Assembly: GCA_030248295.1 (NCBI GenBank)
Contig: JASANH010001265.1
Span: 372,001 to 436,000 of the forward strand
Reading direction: 5' to 3'
From: Mesodorylaimus sp. YZB2_4
Lineage: Eukaryota; Nematoda; Enoplea; Dorylaimida; Dorylaimidae
DNA length: 64,000 bases
A model generated the notes under the pieces. The model saw only the letters and a list, made by a program, of their open reading frames with translations, was not told the origin of the DNA and searched no databases. Both the position numbers and the translations under genes were made by a program. Below are positions 1 through 10,769 of the stretch, piece by piece; position 1 is the first letter of the stretch; each line of letters begins with the position of its first letter.

Positions 1-150
1 CCCTCGCGTGAGAATATGTAATGCATAGCTTGCCAGTGCAGAGCGCCAACCGTCAGGAAGTTCCAGTTGCTCGACAAAGAGCCAGAAACTGGTTCAGAAT
101 CAAATTTGATATGGGAAGCACCTGAAATAGTGGTTCTGAAGCAAACCATA

Positions 151-1407
151 ATGGAAATATCAATAAGCTTAACACCATTTCAAACGTTGCCTTATGAAAT
201 CGTTCACCAAATTTTTGAATATCTTCCATTCAATGAACTCGTTCGCATTGGACGTGTGTGCACTCGTTTTCGTCATATTTCATTAAGATTTGTTTCGGAC
301 ACTAAAATCTTGGATTTGCAAGATAAAAGATTTCAACGACTGAAACCAGATTCGTTGAAAGCATTGCTTAATTTGTGCAGTGAGCGTTTGGAAAAACTTA
401 GGCTCAAAAGCGATGTATTATTGGTTCGTACTTTATCGCATTTTACCTACCCAAAATTATACAACTTATCTTTCAAATCCTACACCTACTCGTGCAGCAA
501 CACGATCGGAAAATGGTATTTGCAAAATATAATGAATAATAGTCCGAATCTACGAACCATCGCTTGGTGTAATCAACCACTGATCCGATTCCAAATGCGG
601 GACATAGTCCCTCGCAATTTGACCACGGTCAAGTTCGATCTGTGCGATGACGTGACATTTCGAGGACTGGCTGGTCGCTGTCCGAACCTGAGGCATCTGC
701 AAGTGATGCTGGATACAGAAACTACAAGTATTAATATGGACCAATTTTTTGGTACCGTCTGCCTTCTGGAGACAATGGTATTCACGGCGATCAAAACATC
801 GCAGTTACGATTTGATGAATTAGTGAATTTTTGGCAGCTGTCTCGTTTGCGAATATTGGCAGTTCTGGACACAAGGGTCAAAATGGATGACCCTACTTTG
901 GTCATGATGGCGGAGCAGTTCCCCTTGTTGGAAACTTTGGATTTGAGAGGACTAAATGTGAGAAGTGACTCCGTTGCTCAATTGTCAATGCTAGGAAATC
1001 TTCAAAATCTCACTTTGGTGTCAAATGGATTCAATGATATTGACCAAGGTGTGCAAAATTTAGCTCGTTACGGGAGGCTAAAGCAGGCCCAGTTTGATGG
1101 AGAAATATCGATGACCACATTGATTATGCTGGCTAGTCAGTGTCCCCAACTGACCTACCTGTGGGTCTATCGAGTCAAGCAAGTGGTTGTGGTCAAGACC
1201 GCGCAAGATATTATGAACTCATTTAGCGGAATCGAAAATGGAATTCTGACTGTTCGAGTTGATCGTCCTGATGGTTTCTTTGGGTCACAAGCGCTCAAGA
1301 TTGTTGTGCGGGCATTGAACACGGATGGGGAACGGATTCAGTTTGAGCAAGGCGGGACGAGGTCTTTCGGCGATCTGATGGATAGCGTGAGGGTTTTGTC
1401 CGATTAA
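151..1407 (+). CDS. F-box/leucine-rich-repeat protein
   Basis: Single-exon reading frame of 418 aa from the first in-frame ATG; the frame is open further upstream to about 67 but without a Met. An F-box lies at residues 14-45 (LPYEIVHQIFEYLPF then VRIGRVCTRFRHIS), followed by irregular leucine-rich repeats to the C-terminus (e.g. LETLDLRGLNV, LGNLQNLTLVSNG). F-box proteins bind Skp1 and present substrates to an SCF ubiquitin ligase; the LRRs would choose the substrate, which cannot be read from sequence. An intron just upstream of the ATG with further N-terminal sequence cannot be excluded. No disabling change is seen. Confidence 0.8.
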   Translation: MEISISLTPFQTLPYEIVHQIFEYLPFNELVRIGRVCTRFRHISLRFVSDTKILDLQDKRFQRLKPDSLKALLNLCSERLEKLRLKSDVLLVRTLSHFTYPKLYNLSFKSYTYSCSNTIGKWYLQNIMNNSPNLRTIAWCNQPLIRFQMRDIVPRNLTTVKFDLCDDVTFRGLAGRCPNLRHLQVMLDTETTSINMDQFFGTVCLLETMVFTAIKTSQLRFDELVNFWQLSRLRILAVLDTRVKMDDPTLVMMAEQFPLLETLDLRGLNVRSDSVAQLSMLGNLQNLTLVSNGFNDIDQGVQNLARYGRLKQAQFDGEISMTTLIMLASQCPQLTYLWVYRVKQVVVVKTAQDIMNSFSGIENGILTVRVDRPDGFFGSQALKIVVRALNTDGERIQFEQGGTRSFGDLMDSVRVLSD

Positions 1408-2975
1408 GAATTGGGGGAGAGGTATCTAGCGAGTTAAGATCATGGGTAGGATGTTTGTACCAGAAGTATCACCACAGATCAAAAATGTGTTGTCATGGAT
1501 ATATGTTTGGGCACTTTGATGTGCGGGAGAGTACTGAATAGGGGAGGCACGTGTGCCCGGTGCGGCCAGGGTAAGACGGAAAAACCCAACACACTACACG
1601 TGCTAAAGCTAAAGCAAGCGAAGCCAGTACGGTGAATACAGAAACCACACATTAAGGAGTGAATATACTGCATTCTGACGTACTCGTGTGTGATTAGAGG
1701 TCACCCATTCCCCACCATATAAAAGAAGGCTGCGAAAACTTAGCATGCTTTTACTAAATACCAAAAGTCTAGCCTAACGGGCAAATCAAAGCTATGAGCA
1801 TTTAAAGAACAATCAAAACGATCTCTGGACCATAAACACTCATCACCAGAAGGCTCGTCTATGTAGATGGCCACTCTCCATTTCTAGCTTTCCAGAGGAG
1901 TGAGCGAATGGGTTTCATTTTTTGGTACCTCTTCCACATTAGTGAATTGATTAGAAGCCGGTTTCTCTTCCTGTTCCGACTGGCCGGCCAGGGCTATCCC
2001 GGCTGTAAGGTCGATTGGTTTGATCTTGCAGACGAAGCGCATTTGGGCCTAGAAACTAGGCCAGTGTTAGTAAGTAATTGGACTGTCGATAAAAACCTGC
2101 GTGTACGTTTTTCTGCTGAGCATACTTATTATAGCCGCAGCAAGAGATACACGGGTACAACAGTATTGTCACTTTCCTCACCCTTCTTAGATGGAGACAG
2201 ATTCGAGATGAACATGAAGGTTTTAAATAAAAGACGAAAGATACTCCCTTCTGATCACTCCCTACAGTAGTATGATTAGGTCGACATTACTGAAGAGAAT
2301 GGAGATTTTGCGCCACGTCAACAAACCCGGGGCAGCCAACCAAATCTTCTGACCTAGCCCCTGGCTGAAACATCACCCTGACGGAAGACGCTCCCAGCTG
2401 CCGGTTCCTTGCAGAGTATAGATTGCCAGTCGAGCCTCTACAAAATGCAAGGCGCTACCGACTTTTCAAATACTTTGTTCCTATTAGCTTATCCTATCGT
2501 TTATGGTCATGGCTATACTGTACTCTGATCGTGGCCAAGTAACCTCTGCGCTATGAACATGAACTTATGGGTTTTTGGAGCGTTTTATACGTCATTGCAG
2601 GAGAGCCCGGGAGGCATGTGAGCCCAAGGAGGGAAACCCGACTAGGTCTTATCGTTAGGTAGTGTAACCCTCATCCCATTCGATGAGGAGCCCAGCCCAG
2701 TCGCCGTGCTCGGAACGCGCAGCGAGAGATTCGTACCCTCGGAGACCACGTGGATACACTCATGCCAGGTTGGATATCACAGTAGGCGACATTCGAGGGA
2801 AGATAGTGAAGGAAATAAGGCTGGTGCAGTAATGTAACCTCACTGCAAGCATCACTATCTTCCTCCTCCAAATTAGCTCTCACTATCGCCCTGCAAGCTG
2901 TGATACCAGTAGGACATAGGTCTGTATGCATAGGTCTTAGGACATTGCGGTCTTCCACTGTCTATCCTCATTCAT
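1408..2975. other. Intergenic spacer with repeat fragments
   Basis: No convincing gene. A 120-codon ATG-initiated frame at 1908-2270 (+) has no recognisable domain and is probably chance. Around 2359-2394 there is a short match to the internal part of the MITE family seen at 38.5 and 50.0 kb (GGCTGAAACATCA followed by a CCTGACGG-type block). TAGTGTAACCCTC at 2657-2669 resembles a MITE end. Confidence 0.4.
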
Positions 2976-3039
2976 ATGGCCCACATATTTGCCCCAGCTC
3001 ATTGTAAGCCCCAGGCTGGATACCTAATAAATTGTTGTC

Positions 3040-3616
3040 TCAGGCCTCACGGAAACGAGTTGCGGCAAAAGGATAGCTCACCAAGCACTCGGCATCGTTC
3101 CAACGAAGTTGATCAATCAGATGGAAGCAATCCTCGCCCGGCCAGCGACAATTGGGTTGCTTATTCGCCCACAAACTGAACGACACATTGTTGCCATCGG
3201 TCCACCTGGTAGGTATCGAGCACCCCGGACCCGAACGTGGAGAACGTTTCAGACCAATCCAAATACCCACTCGGCGCCCATAGCGATGCTTACTAAACAG
3301 ATCACACAGATGGTTAGGTCACACAGTCACGCAGGGACAAGCCGACTTACATGGCGAATCCCAACCAGTCGCTCTCCGGTTTATCCAAAATGCTGACCAA
3401 ATGACCACCGAGAACAGTACGACCTCGAACCACCATCCGGCTGCGGCACGTTTCCTCAGCCTCAATCCACGACACAGGGCAATCGAAGAATTGATAGAAG
3501 TGGCCATTGTGCAAGAAGGCCTCGTTGGCTGAGCATGACCCTTGAATTTCGTCTCGTTGACTACAGACCGCCACCACAATCAGCAAAAAAGAAACAATCA
3601 AGAAGCACTCACGCAT
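3040..3616 (-). CDS. Secreted C-type lectin-like protein
   Basis: Two exons join in frame: 3616-3351 and 3292-3040 (donor AT|GTAAGT, acceptor TTTAG|TAAG), giving 172 aa. It starts with a signal peptide (MRECFLIVSFLLIVVAV) followed by one C-type lectin domain filling the rest of the protein. The fold signatures are present: W-x-EAEETCRSR in helix 1, HLVSI, WIGLK, WTDG, and the C-terminal GEDC...WNDAEC. The ligand region reads QPN before GEDC (Q-P-N where mannose-type sites have EPN and galactose-type QPD), so sugar specificity cannot be assigned; calcium binding is plausible. Such secreted single-domain lectins act in recognition and immunity in invertebrates. The intron is 58 bp. Confidence 0.82.
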
Positions 3617-3990
3617 CGTGGCGATGAAGACGCGTCTGTTGCAGAGCAAGGTTGATGCAGTAAATGAGCGATTCCGACGAGATCGTCAACGTGGCCAGAC
3701 TGAAACTATCTACCCAAGGTTTGCGTCCCTTATGCTGTCATATCAGCAACAACAAAAACCAGTTGCAACGAGTGGATATTCTTGTTCAAAGAGTGGGGCA
3801 ACCTTTTTATAAGCGTGCGTGTTAGATCGAGTTGCCGCGGGCAAATGTGTTTTCTCCTGTGTGCCTAGCCACTGTTTGTAAAGGCACGGCACTGCACGAT
3901 TTTCCAACCTTTTATCATTACATAAACCCAGAACAAATTTAGCTCAGAACCAAACCATCGTTTCTTCAATCGTTCCTTCGTAGCTTCTCT

Positions 3991-6486
3991 TTACTCTTGG
4001 CCGAACGGCGTGGTGGCTTCCTCCCCACCCCAGCCAAATGGACAGCATACGTAGCCCAGAGTAGGGTCATCTGGACCAGCAGGGTCCAGATACTTGTGGC
4101 AGTACCCGTTTTCACCGCACGCTAACTCGGTATTGGGATCACACTTCTCCTTGGCTATGACTCCATCAGGACATACTGGTTGATCTGGAAACAGTTGTCC
4201 TTACTATAGACGAGGTGTTTTTCTAAGAAGAGTATGGAAGGCGAACCTGGTCTGGGACAGCACAAGCCCAAATCGGGCAAGTAGCTTTGACAGTACTGAC
4301 CGCTCGGGCATTCTTTTACTGCCCCTTGAACTCGAGGTGTTTCCATTGCAGCAGGAATCGTGCAGAAGACGGCACTCGCTGGGTCCACTTTTCCATCAGA
4401 TTCGGTGGTATTGGAGAAAGGAAGGACACATTTGGGTGGTGGGCCGCACGCATTGCTGTTCAATCGTACTTGACCGCAGTCGCAAATGCATGTTTCGGAT
4501 TTGCTGGAGCAGTGCGAGTTGGATGGGCATCCACTTTCTGGAGCGGACGACACGCATTTGTCTCCCAGTTTCAAATTGGCTACGCACTGGCCGAAGGGGG
4601 ATATCCGTTCGTTTTCTTTGCAGGCAGGCGCGCAGTACTTGCTGGCACCCGCTGATTGGACGACTGTGTTCGCACCGCACGCGCACACTCCTATAATGAG
4701 CGCGAGTGACTCAAGGGCACAAAAATCGGCCGATTTTCTCTTACGTACCGTTTTCGCAGACTCCGCTATGCCCAGCACACTGTTCAGTGAAATCACATTG
4801 GTCGCCGAGTTCACGTTTAGGATAACAACGGCCGTTAACCAGCGTCTGCTTGTAGGTGCATTGGTCTGGGCAGCACAGTACTACCGAATAAGTCTCTCCA
4901 AACGACATCTGTCTGCAAGTGTGTGTTTCTACGGGACAGAATGTAGACACGGGCCCGCTAGTTCGAGACAGTTGGGCCACTGGAGAATCGCAGGTAGCGT
5001 TTGGATGTGGGGTGCCAACTGGACAAGTTAGCTTTGGAAGCGGGCAGCAGTAGCCAGTAGAGCCTTCCATTGTACTGTAGCCATTCGTCACTGCGCAGAA
5101 CTGGTCCTCGTTGCACGTGTCTGATAGGCCGCCGGGGGAATAGTCTAAAGTAACGCAAATGCCCCTTCTATATAAAGTGTTTAACTATGCCATGATTTAC
5201 TCAGAAGTTGTGCCCCGATGTTCTTCTTAGGAGAGTCTTGTGATTTGACGACTTTGCATTCCACGATGGCCCCATTTGCACGGACTGGTTCTCCGCTTGG
5301 ACACGACCGCGCTGTAACAGACACCGAGCAAACTATAGAAGCTCTATGCTGTGTAAGAGGCATAAAACTTACAGGCTGTTTCGCATGCGTCGTTGTTTGC
5401 GTTTGGAGCGAAGCCATCTCCACAGACGCACTTGCCTCCTTTACATTCGGCAAAGGGAGCCGAGCACTGATATTTGCCTTCGCAAGCGTCGCCAAGGTTT
5501 GCCACTAAAAAGCAGCCATCGATTGATTGTGTTTACTGGCACACGGCTGATCGTGGTGATGTTCCGGCTTATGGTTAGTTTCGGGGCCACACGTCTGACA
5601 GTCCGCGAGACTTTTTTGTCGACTTGTAAAGTATGAATTCTGTCTACAGATATGCAGAAGACCACTCGTGCAGTCTGCTTACCTTTCTTGCAGGAACCAT
5701 CATCGCTTTCTATTTCATTCGCTGCACATCGCTTTTGGCACTTAAAATCGATAAAACGTTGATCAGGCTGACACTCTAACACAAAATTTCAAAATGTAGA
5801 TGCTGCACTTCTGCACATGGAGGAGTGACCTTACCCAGGACGCAGAACATGTCCTTTTCCACATAGGGTGGAAGGCACTGACAAATTTTGAAATGTGGGA
5901 ATTTCTCATCGACCACTATCTCGTTGCCATCACTCGCCTGCTGCATAGGCTCGGGGAAACGCACCTCGGCACACGCGTATGGTTTCTGGCATGTCGACGT
6001 GCAAGTCATGTTCGGGCCGGGTGCTAAAATTTGTAAAGATCTGTCGGAGAAGGGTGAAGAGCCACTCTGCCTGGTCGTCGTGGATACTGATTTCTCGTCC
6101 CCTCTTTCCTGTACTCAGGACGACTCCTTAAAGTTTTTGAATTACCTGGCGTGCACAGCACTCTCTTGCTGCCTGACACGAGCATTTGCTCCTCCGCAAC
6201 ATAGTCTTCATGGCAGGCGCAGAATCCGTTCTTGCACACGGTCGAATTGTAGACGTAATTGTAGCAGTCGTTGTCCGAATTGCATGACTCATTGACGAAG
6301 CGGAGCTTCTCTAAAACCGCTACGACTTGTGAACTAACTGAAGGCATCTCATGGGAACGAAGGTACGTTACCCTCTTCCTCATCCAGACATACGCCTGGA
6401 ATCATTCCTTCTCCTGGCAGTATGCCGTAATCCGCCCTCGATAAGCAGACACTCAGAACGAGCAAGAACAAGCCACTTAGGCCCAT
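3991..6486 (-). CDS. Secreted cysteine-rich EB-module protein
   Basis: Nine exons can be joined with consistent phase: 6486-6372, 6310-6146, 6023-5835, 5775-5683, 5504-5373, 5311-5201, 5144-4749, 4690-4247 and 4184-3991. The total is 1839 nt, or 612 aa plus stop. A signal peptide (MGLSGLFLLVLSVCLS) leads into cysteine-rich units of EB type, e.g. LGDACEGKYQC...CKGGKCVCGDGF in exon 5, LGDQCDFTEQCAG in exon 7 and LGDKCVSS...CICDCG in exon 8. These are interleaved with GYCCP / GLCCPRP / GYVCCPFG cysteine blocks. No membrane segment follows, so it should be extracellular; function is unknown, as for most EB-module proteins. Introns are 56-171 bp. Intron 8 uses a weak donor (G|GTTCGC), chosen because it alone preserves frame to the last CCPFGWG exon; the unspliced frame stops at 4155. 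Confidence 0.8.
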
Positions 6487-9400
6487 GGCGATGACAAGGA
6501 TTATTGGTTCAAATGACTTGTGAATCTTCACATCAGACCCGTCCCTAAAACTAGGTCGAACATGATGTCATGTGGCAGCTAATTGAGCGAACTGGTAAAT
6601 CCTGTTTTCCATGCACTTCACCCACGAGGTCATTCCAGATCTGGTTCAATTAGCCGTTTCGCATAAAGCCCGAACTAGGTTGTTGAATTCTATATGTTTT
6701 CGGAGGGACGATTCAGCTTTCCTGCGAATGCACCCATGCATTAATCCTTTGTTGACTCATAAAATATGGCCAGTTTTTTGTATATTAGGCATTTCGATTT
6801 TCTCTTTGTGCGAATCGTACAGTCATTGAGGTGCTCTGAACAGCTTTTCTGACTTTAAAGGCTCCAGCTAGGCTGCGCCTATCAGGACAAGTTATTGACC
6901 AGGAAGAAAGGTAATAATTATAGATGAATGATATGCCCTGATCTACTTGGGTTGAGACCAAGTATGGGGACTGAATCTTCGAACAATAGATCAGACCATG
7001 TAGGCTAGTTCCCAGCCAACGTGTCCTGTAATCATACATATAGTATTTATAGTCAGTGTCCTTTTCCAGATGATGTGGAAGCATTGAGATTGTTCATTCT
7101 GACGATACTGTACTCGTAAATATACCAATAGTGAACAAGCGAATCCGTAATTATTTATGCACATGCTTTTACGTTTTGTCAAATGCTTGCTGAAAATTCA
7201 CCATCAATATTGCCGCCTGCTAAAAGGATAGCCGTGCTTCTCTGCTGGATGTCATTTTCTCATCGTTCTGACGATGAGGATGTCAACAACTGCAGTAATG
7301 TTGAGACTTCATTCAGGACACCCGGATTGCATGCAATAGGATACTTTAGGGAGCCATCCATACTGTTCAGTAAAGGACGTCCAGGCTAAGCGGGAAGGGG
7401 GCTGGCGCTCACGCGTCATCACGTCCACTTTTCAAAATTGGCAGGAGATATCTTGGAAAAATTATCAACAGTGAATATTAGATACAAAATTACCAATATT
7501 TAAATCATCAAACGAGGATTTAAAATTTTGATAATTTATCAAACTACGATCAGGTACAACCGGTGATCCAAAGCTACCTCGTCAGGTGACTTTGATCGAT
7601 AATATTCCAATTTCTCAAAACATTCTTGTTCTTTGTCTTCTCCATTTTCTAAGTCAGATAAAACAATTTTAGTGCCGCCAGTGTTTTCGCAGCCATTTTG
7701 TGTCCGCTATTCAGGCCTGGATCGATATCCTGATTTGATCCGATCGATTCGCTTCAAGAAATGCACTATAAATGGGGATGGGCGCCCTCACCAACCTGCC
7801 CTGTTTCTTCTCTGTCACTGTCTATCAGACCATTCCCATGGATACAGGAGACCTAAGCCAACACCTAAGCGGGGTAACACCAATTTGGGAGATAAACTGG
7901 GATTTCCTCATCATATGTACTATGCCACACATTGTTTTAACGTAGAAAGAGCACAAAAAATCTTACTCGCCAACTCGGCTGATGCAGCAGTCGGATCAGA
8001 CTGATTCAATCCATCCGTCGGTTCGGCCAGATCGGTTGATGCTGGGGGCAAAGCTGTTTCAGAGTGAATATTTTCTATTGGAGGGCTGCGGTCCGCTAAA
8101 GTGGACGTCCATTTTAGGGGGGGGGGGCGGTCAAGGCCAAATGGATAAGAAGTGGATAAGGGTGGGTGGGAAAAAAACGCAGTTTCTGGTGGACATCCTT
8201 TATGGAGGACCCCTTATCGTTAGGGAACTGGGGGTTGCGTTGCACCAAAAGTCTTTATACAACTTTCACAAATTTGAATAGGAGAGAGCCAATACTGTTG
8301 CGCCTCGCAAGTACCTTCCCCATCTACCTCTGGCACCTCTTTCTCCACTACCACCTATCATATGTCTGAACCTTTATTGTTAGTGCCAAGTAAAAGTGCA
8401 AGATCGAGAGGCGCTGCGCTCCATACAACATCGGGAATGGGCACTCTTCTCGGCAAATACGACCGCTAAATAGTGTACGTAGCATCTATTGTGCTAGCCT
8501 GTCATGCTTTTTGTAAGATATGACAGATGATGGACACGTTTCTAACCATAAGCGCCATGTTATATATCATGTGCTAGTCCATACACTGCATGACCTATTG
8601 TTAGACCCCGATTCCCATCCACGGTCCTCCAAGTCTATTTCTTTCAGGATTTTTAGAAGAAACAGACACTCCAAGCAGCTGCTGCGAGAACCGATAAGTG
8701 CATTAATTTATAGTGCGCATCACTTCGCTTATAACACTGCGCTCCATGTCAATCATGCTCGGGAAACCATCTTTGCATTCACCAGGTAGCAGTGTCTCTG
8801 TTTACATCACTCTGGCAGTGCATGTATGCCGATTGATTCCACTGTGCTTTTGCGAGCGTTGGCCGATACGTCAGGAATGTCAAAAGACATGTGATTGTTT
8901 CTGCAAAGACCCGAACGGTTAATAAATACTGTGTGTTACAGATGCTGCAAAAAAAGTACAGAAAAGGGTCTTTGAAGCAAAAAGTTATGAAGACTCGGAG
9001 AAAACACTGGACAGAACGCTGGCTTTATCAGCTTGCAGATGGATTATAGCATCTTCTTGTCTATTTTCACCGACTTCCACTGGACTGACAGTTTCTCTTT
9101 GGCTGAAGCAAGCAGACGATCAGTCATGCTTCGGACTCATTGGCAGCTTCCACGATCTTCCAATGGCACTGTCGAATGGCTTCTACATTTTGTAGCTTGA
9201 GCGTGCATGGGTCGTCCACTGACTTCGATTCCCTTTTCAAGTAAAACTGTGCCACTCTTCTCCTTTTATCCCCGTCAAATGTGTCATGGACGCGTATGGG
9301 AGCTGGTTTATTAGATGCACAAATCAAATCAATGAATTCATGATTCCTCACCTTAATTATTTGTCATTAAATCAATTCTAATCACTGAACGAAGCCAATG

Positions 9401-10149
9401 AATTAATCACAGGCTAGGCGAACGTGAATTAATGTTGTGCGCTAAGTAATTCATTTACTGCCGTATCAATTCTTTGCATATATCATTTCAGCGTGAGCAA
9501 TCAAGTGCTCTATTCCCTTGCACTACCCAGCACATAAATATTTCGCGATATGTCATGTCTATTTGTCTCTGCAAAAAGGAGAACAAAAGCGTACTAGACG
9601 GCTAGACATAGCGGGGAAGCGATTCTTGGCGTTATCCTTTTTCAGCGTCTCAGGATCACTTGACACTATCTCACTTTTTCGATGCCCTGACCCCACGCAC
9701 TGTTCGAGCTATCCATGTATATCGTCTTTAGTTGGCTGGGAAAGCATGCCTTCTGTACCTGCTTAGGTGAACATGGACAGGAAGGAGTGAGAATGTGCTA
9801 ATTGACGCTCCTCTCCTCGTTGGGGCGGCCCCTTCCGGGACGGATGGATAGACGCTGTGTTTCTTGAAAGAAAGGTATCAAAATAAGGCATTGACGCCAG
9901 ACGCGTTAAGAAAATGGCTTTTAACGAAGTGTGTCTATGTATGATGCGAATATGAGCCCGAGGGTGTCCTATCAGTCACGCGCCTATGATAGGGAGTGAG
10001 CCGCTTGCTTGGGCTTTTATGATTGTTGCGTTACTTCTCGTCATTTTCCGTTTGGGTACACAAGGACTAGATTCTAAAGTATACAGAAATTTTCTATGCA
10101 AGTGAGTGCGCTGAGGCCAGAGTGAACTCGAAGAGGGAGAAGAGGAGAC
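6487..10149. other. Long spacer without a supported gene
   Basis: I see no recognisable coding domain over 3.6 kb. An AT-rich patch spans about 7440-7620, a run of G about 8117-8127, and a frame at 9351-9124 (-) of 75 codons looks moderately protein-like (KRRRVAQFYLKRESKS, then IRQCHWKIVEAANES). It has no Met and no clear splice partners and may be an isolated exon or relic. Other frames here look like chance. Confidence 0.35.
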
Positions 10150-10769
10150 GAGGCTAGCCGCTGACGCTTGAAGGAGCAAAAGTGGAGTTGCACTTTGAGT
10201 CTATAGTGGACGAGGCGATGCGAGCGGGGAGGATCCTTGTCAAAACGGGCGCCCGATCAGTTGCCTCTGGTGCCGCCTTGCTTACCGCCTGCTCTTTTTT
10301 ACTGAAACCGAAAGTATGTCTAGAAGTTTTCAAGAAATGATGCCCGCCCGCCGAAGAAGGAGACTGGGAAAGAAGCTCGACTAGGAAGGGCACTTCCAAA
10401 CGAGCACGTTTTGGCGTTTCAGGCTGGGTCATCAGTCTTCGTCCGAGGCTGCCTGAATTGGGCCGGCTGGTTGGAGAGCAGGGAGGCTTAAAGCTAACGC
10501 GCGGGCGCCGTCCGTCGATTTGTTGAGACACTAAACGAGCAGGCCATCGGCCAAAAGGAGAAGCTGTATCAATTTGCGTCGCCTCAGCTCGGCCGATCGT
10601 CGCCGCTAGAGGACGCGCCAACCGAGCTTATTCGGGTGCATCGAAGAGCTTCCTCTTCGCACTTGCTGCCGGTGGCGCCAATTGGCAGCCGTCGAGTCCG
10701 CATCCGGTGGTCGACGCCTGGCTCGTCGAAACTCGAAGGGGACTGCAACTAGGACATGATTAATGCACG
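10150..10769 (+). promoter_or_regulatory. GC/CpG-rich upstream region of the shisa-like gene
   Basis: Markedly richer in G+C and CpG than its surroundings, and it abuts the first coding exon at 10770. Position and composition fit a promoter plus 5' UTR; no TATA box is obvious. A 155-codon antisense frame here is best explained by composition. An upstream ATG at 10756 opens a five-codon frame whose TGA overlaps the main ATG (ATGA), which could damp translation. This is inference from position only. Confidence 0.35.

Noticed and set aside
2671-3179. Small frames on both strands beside the lectin gene
   Set aside because: No domain, mutually overlapping, and partly within the lectin's 3' region.
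4287-5031. Long plus-strand frames opposite the EB gene
   Set aside because: Antisense shadows of cysteine-rich exons with confirmed splice phase.
10154-10621. 155-codon minus-strand frame
   Set aside because: Lies in a GC-rich region where stops are rare; no domain, and it overlaps the probable promoter of the shisa-like gene.
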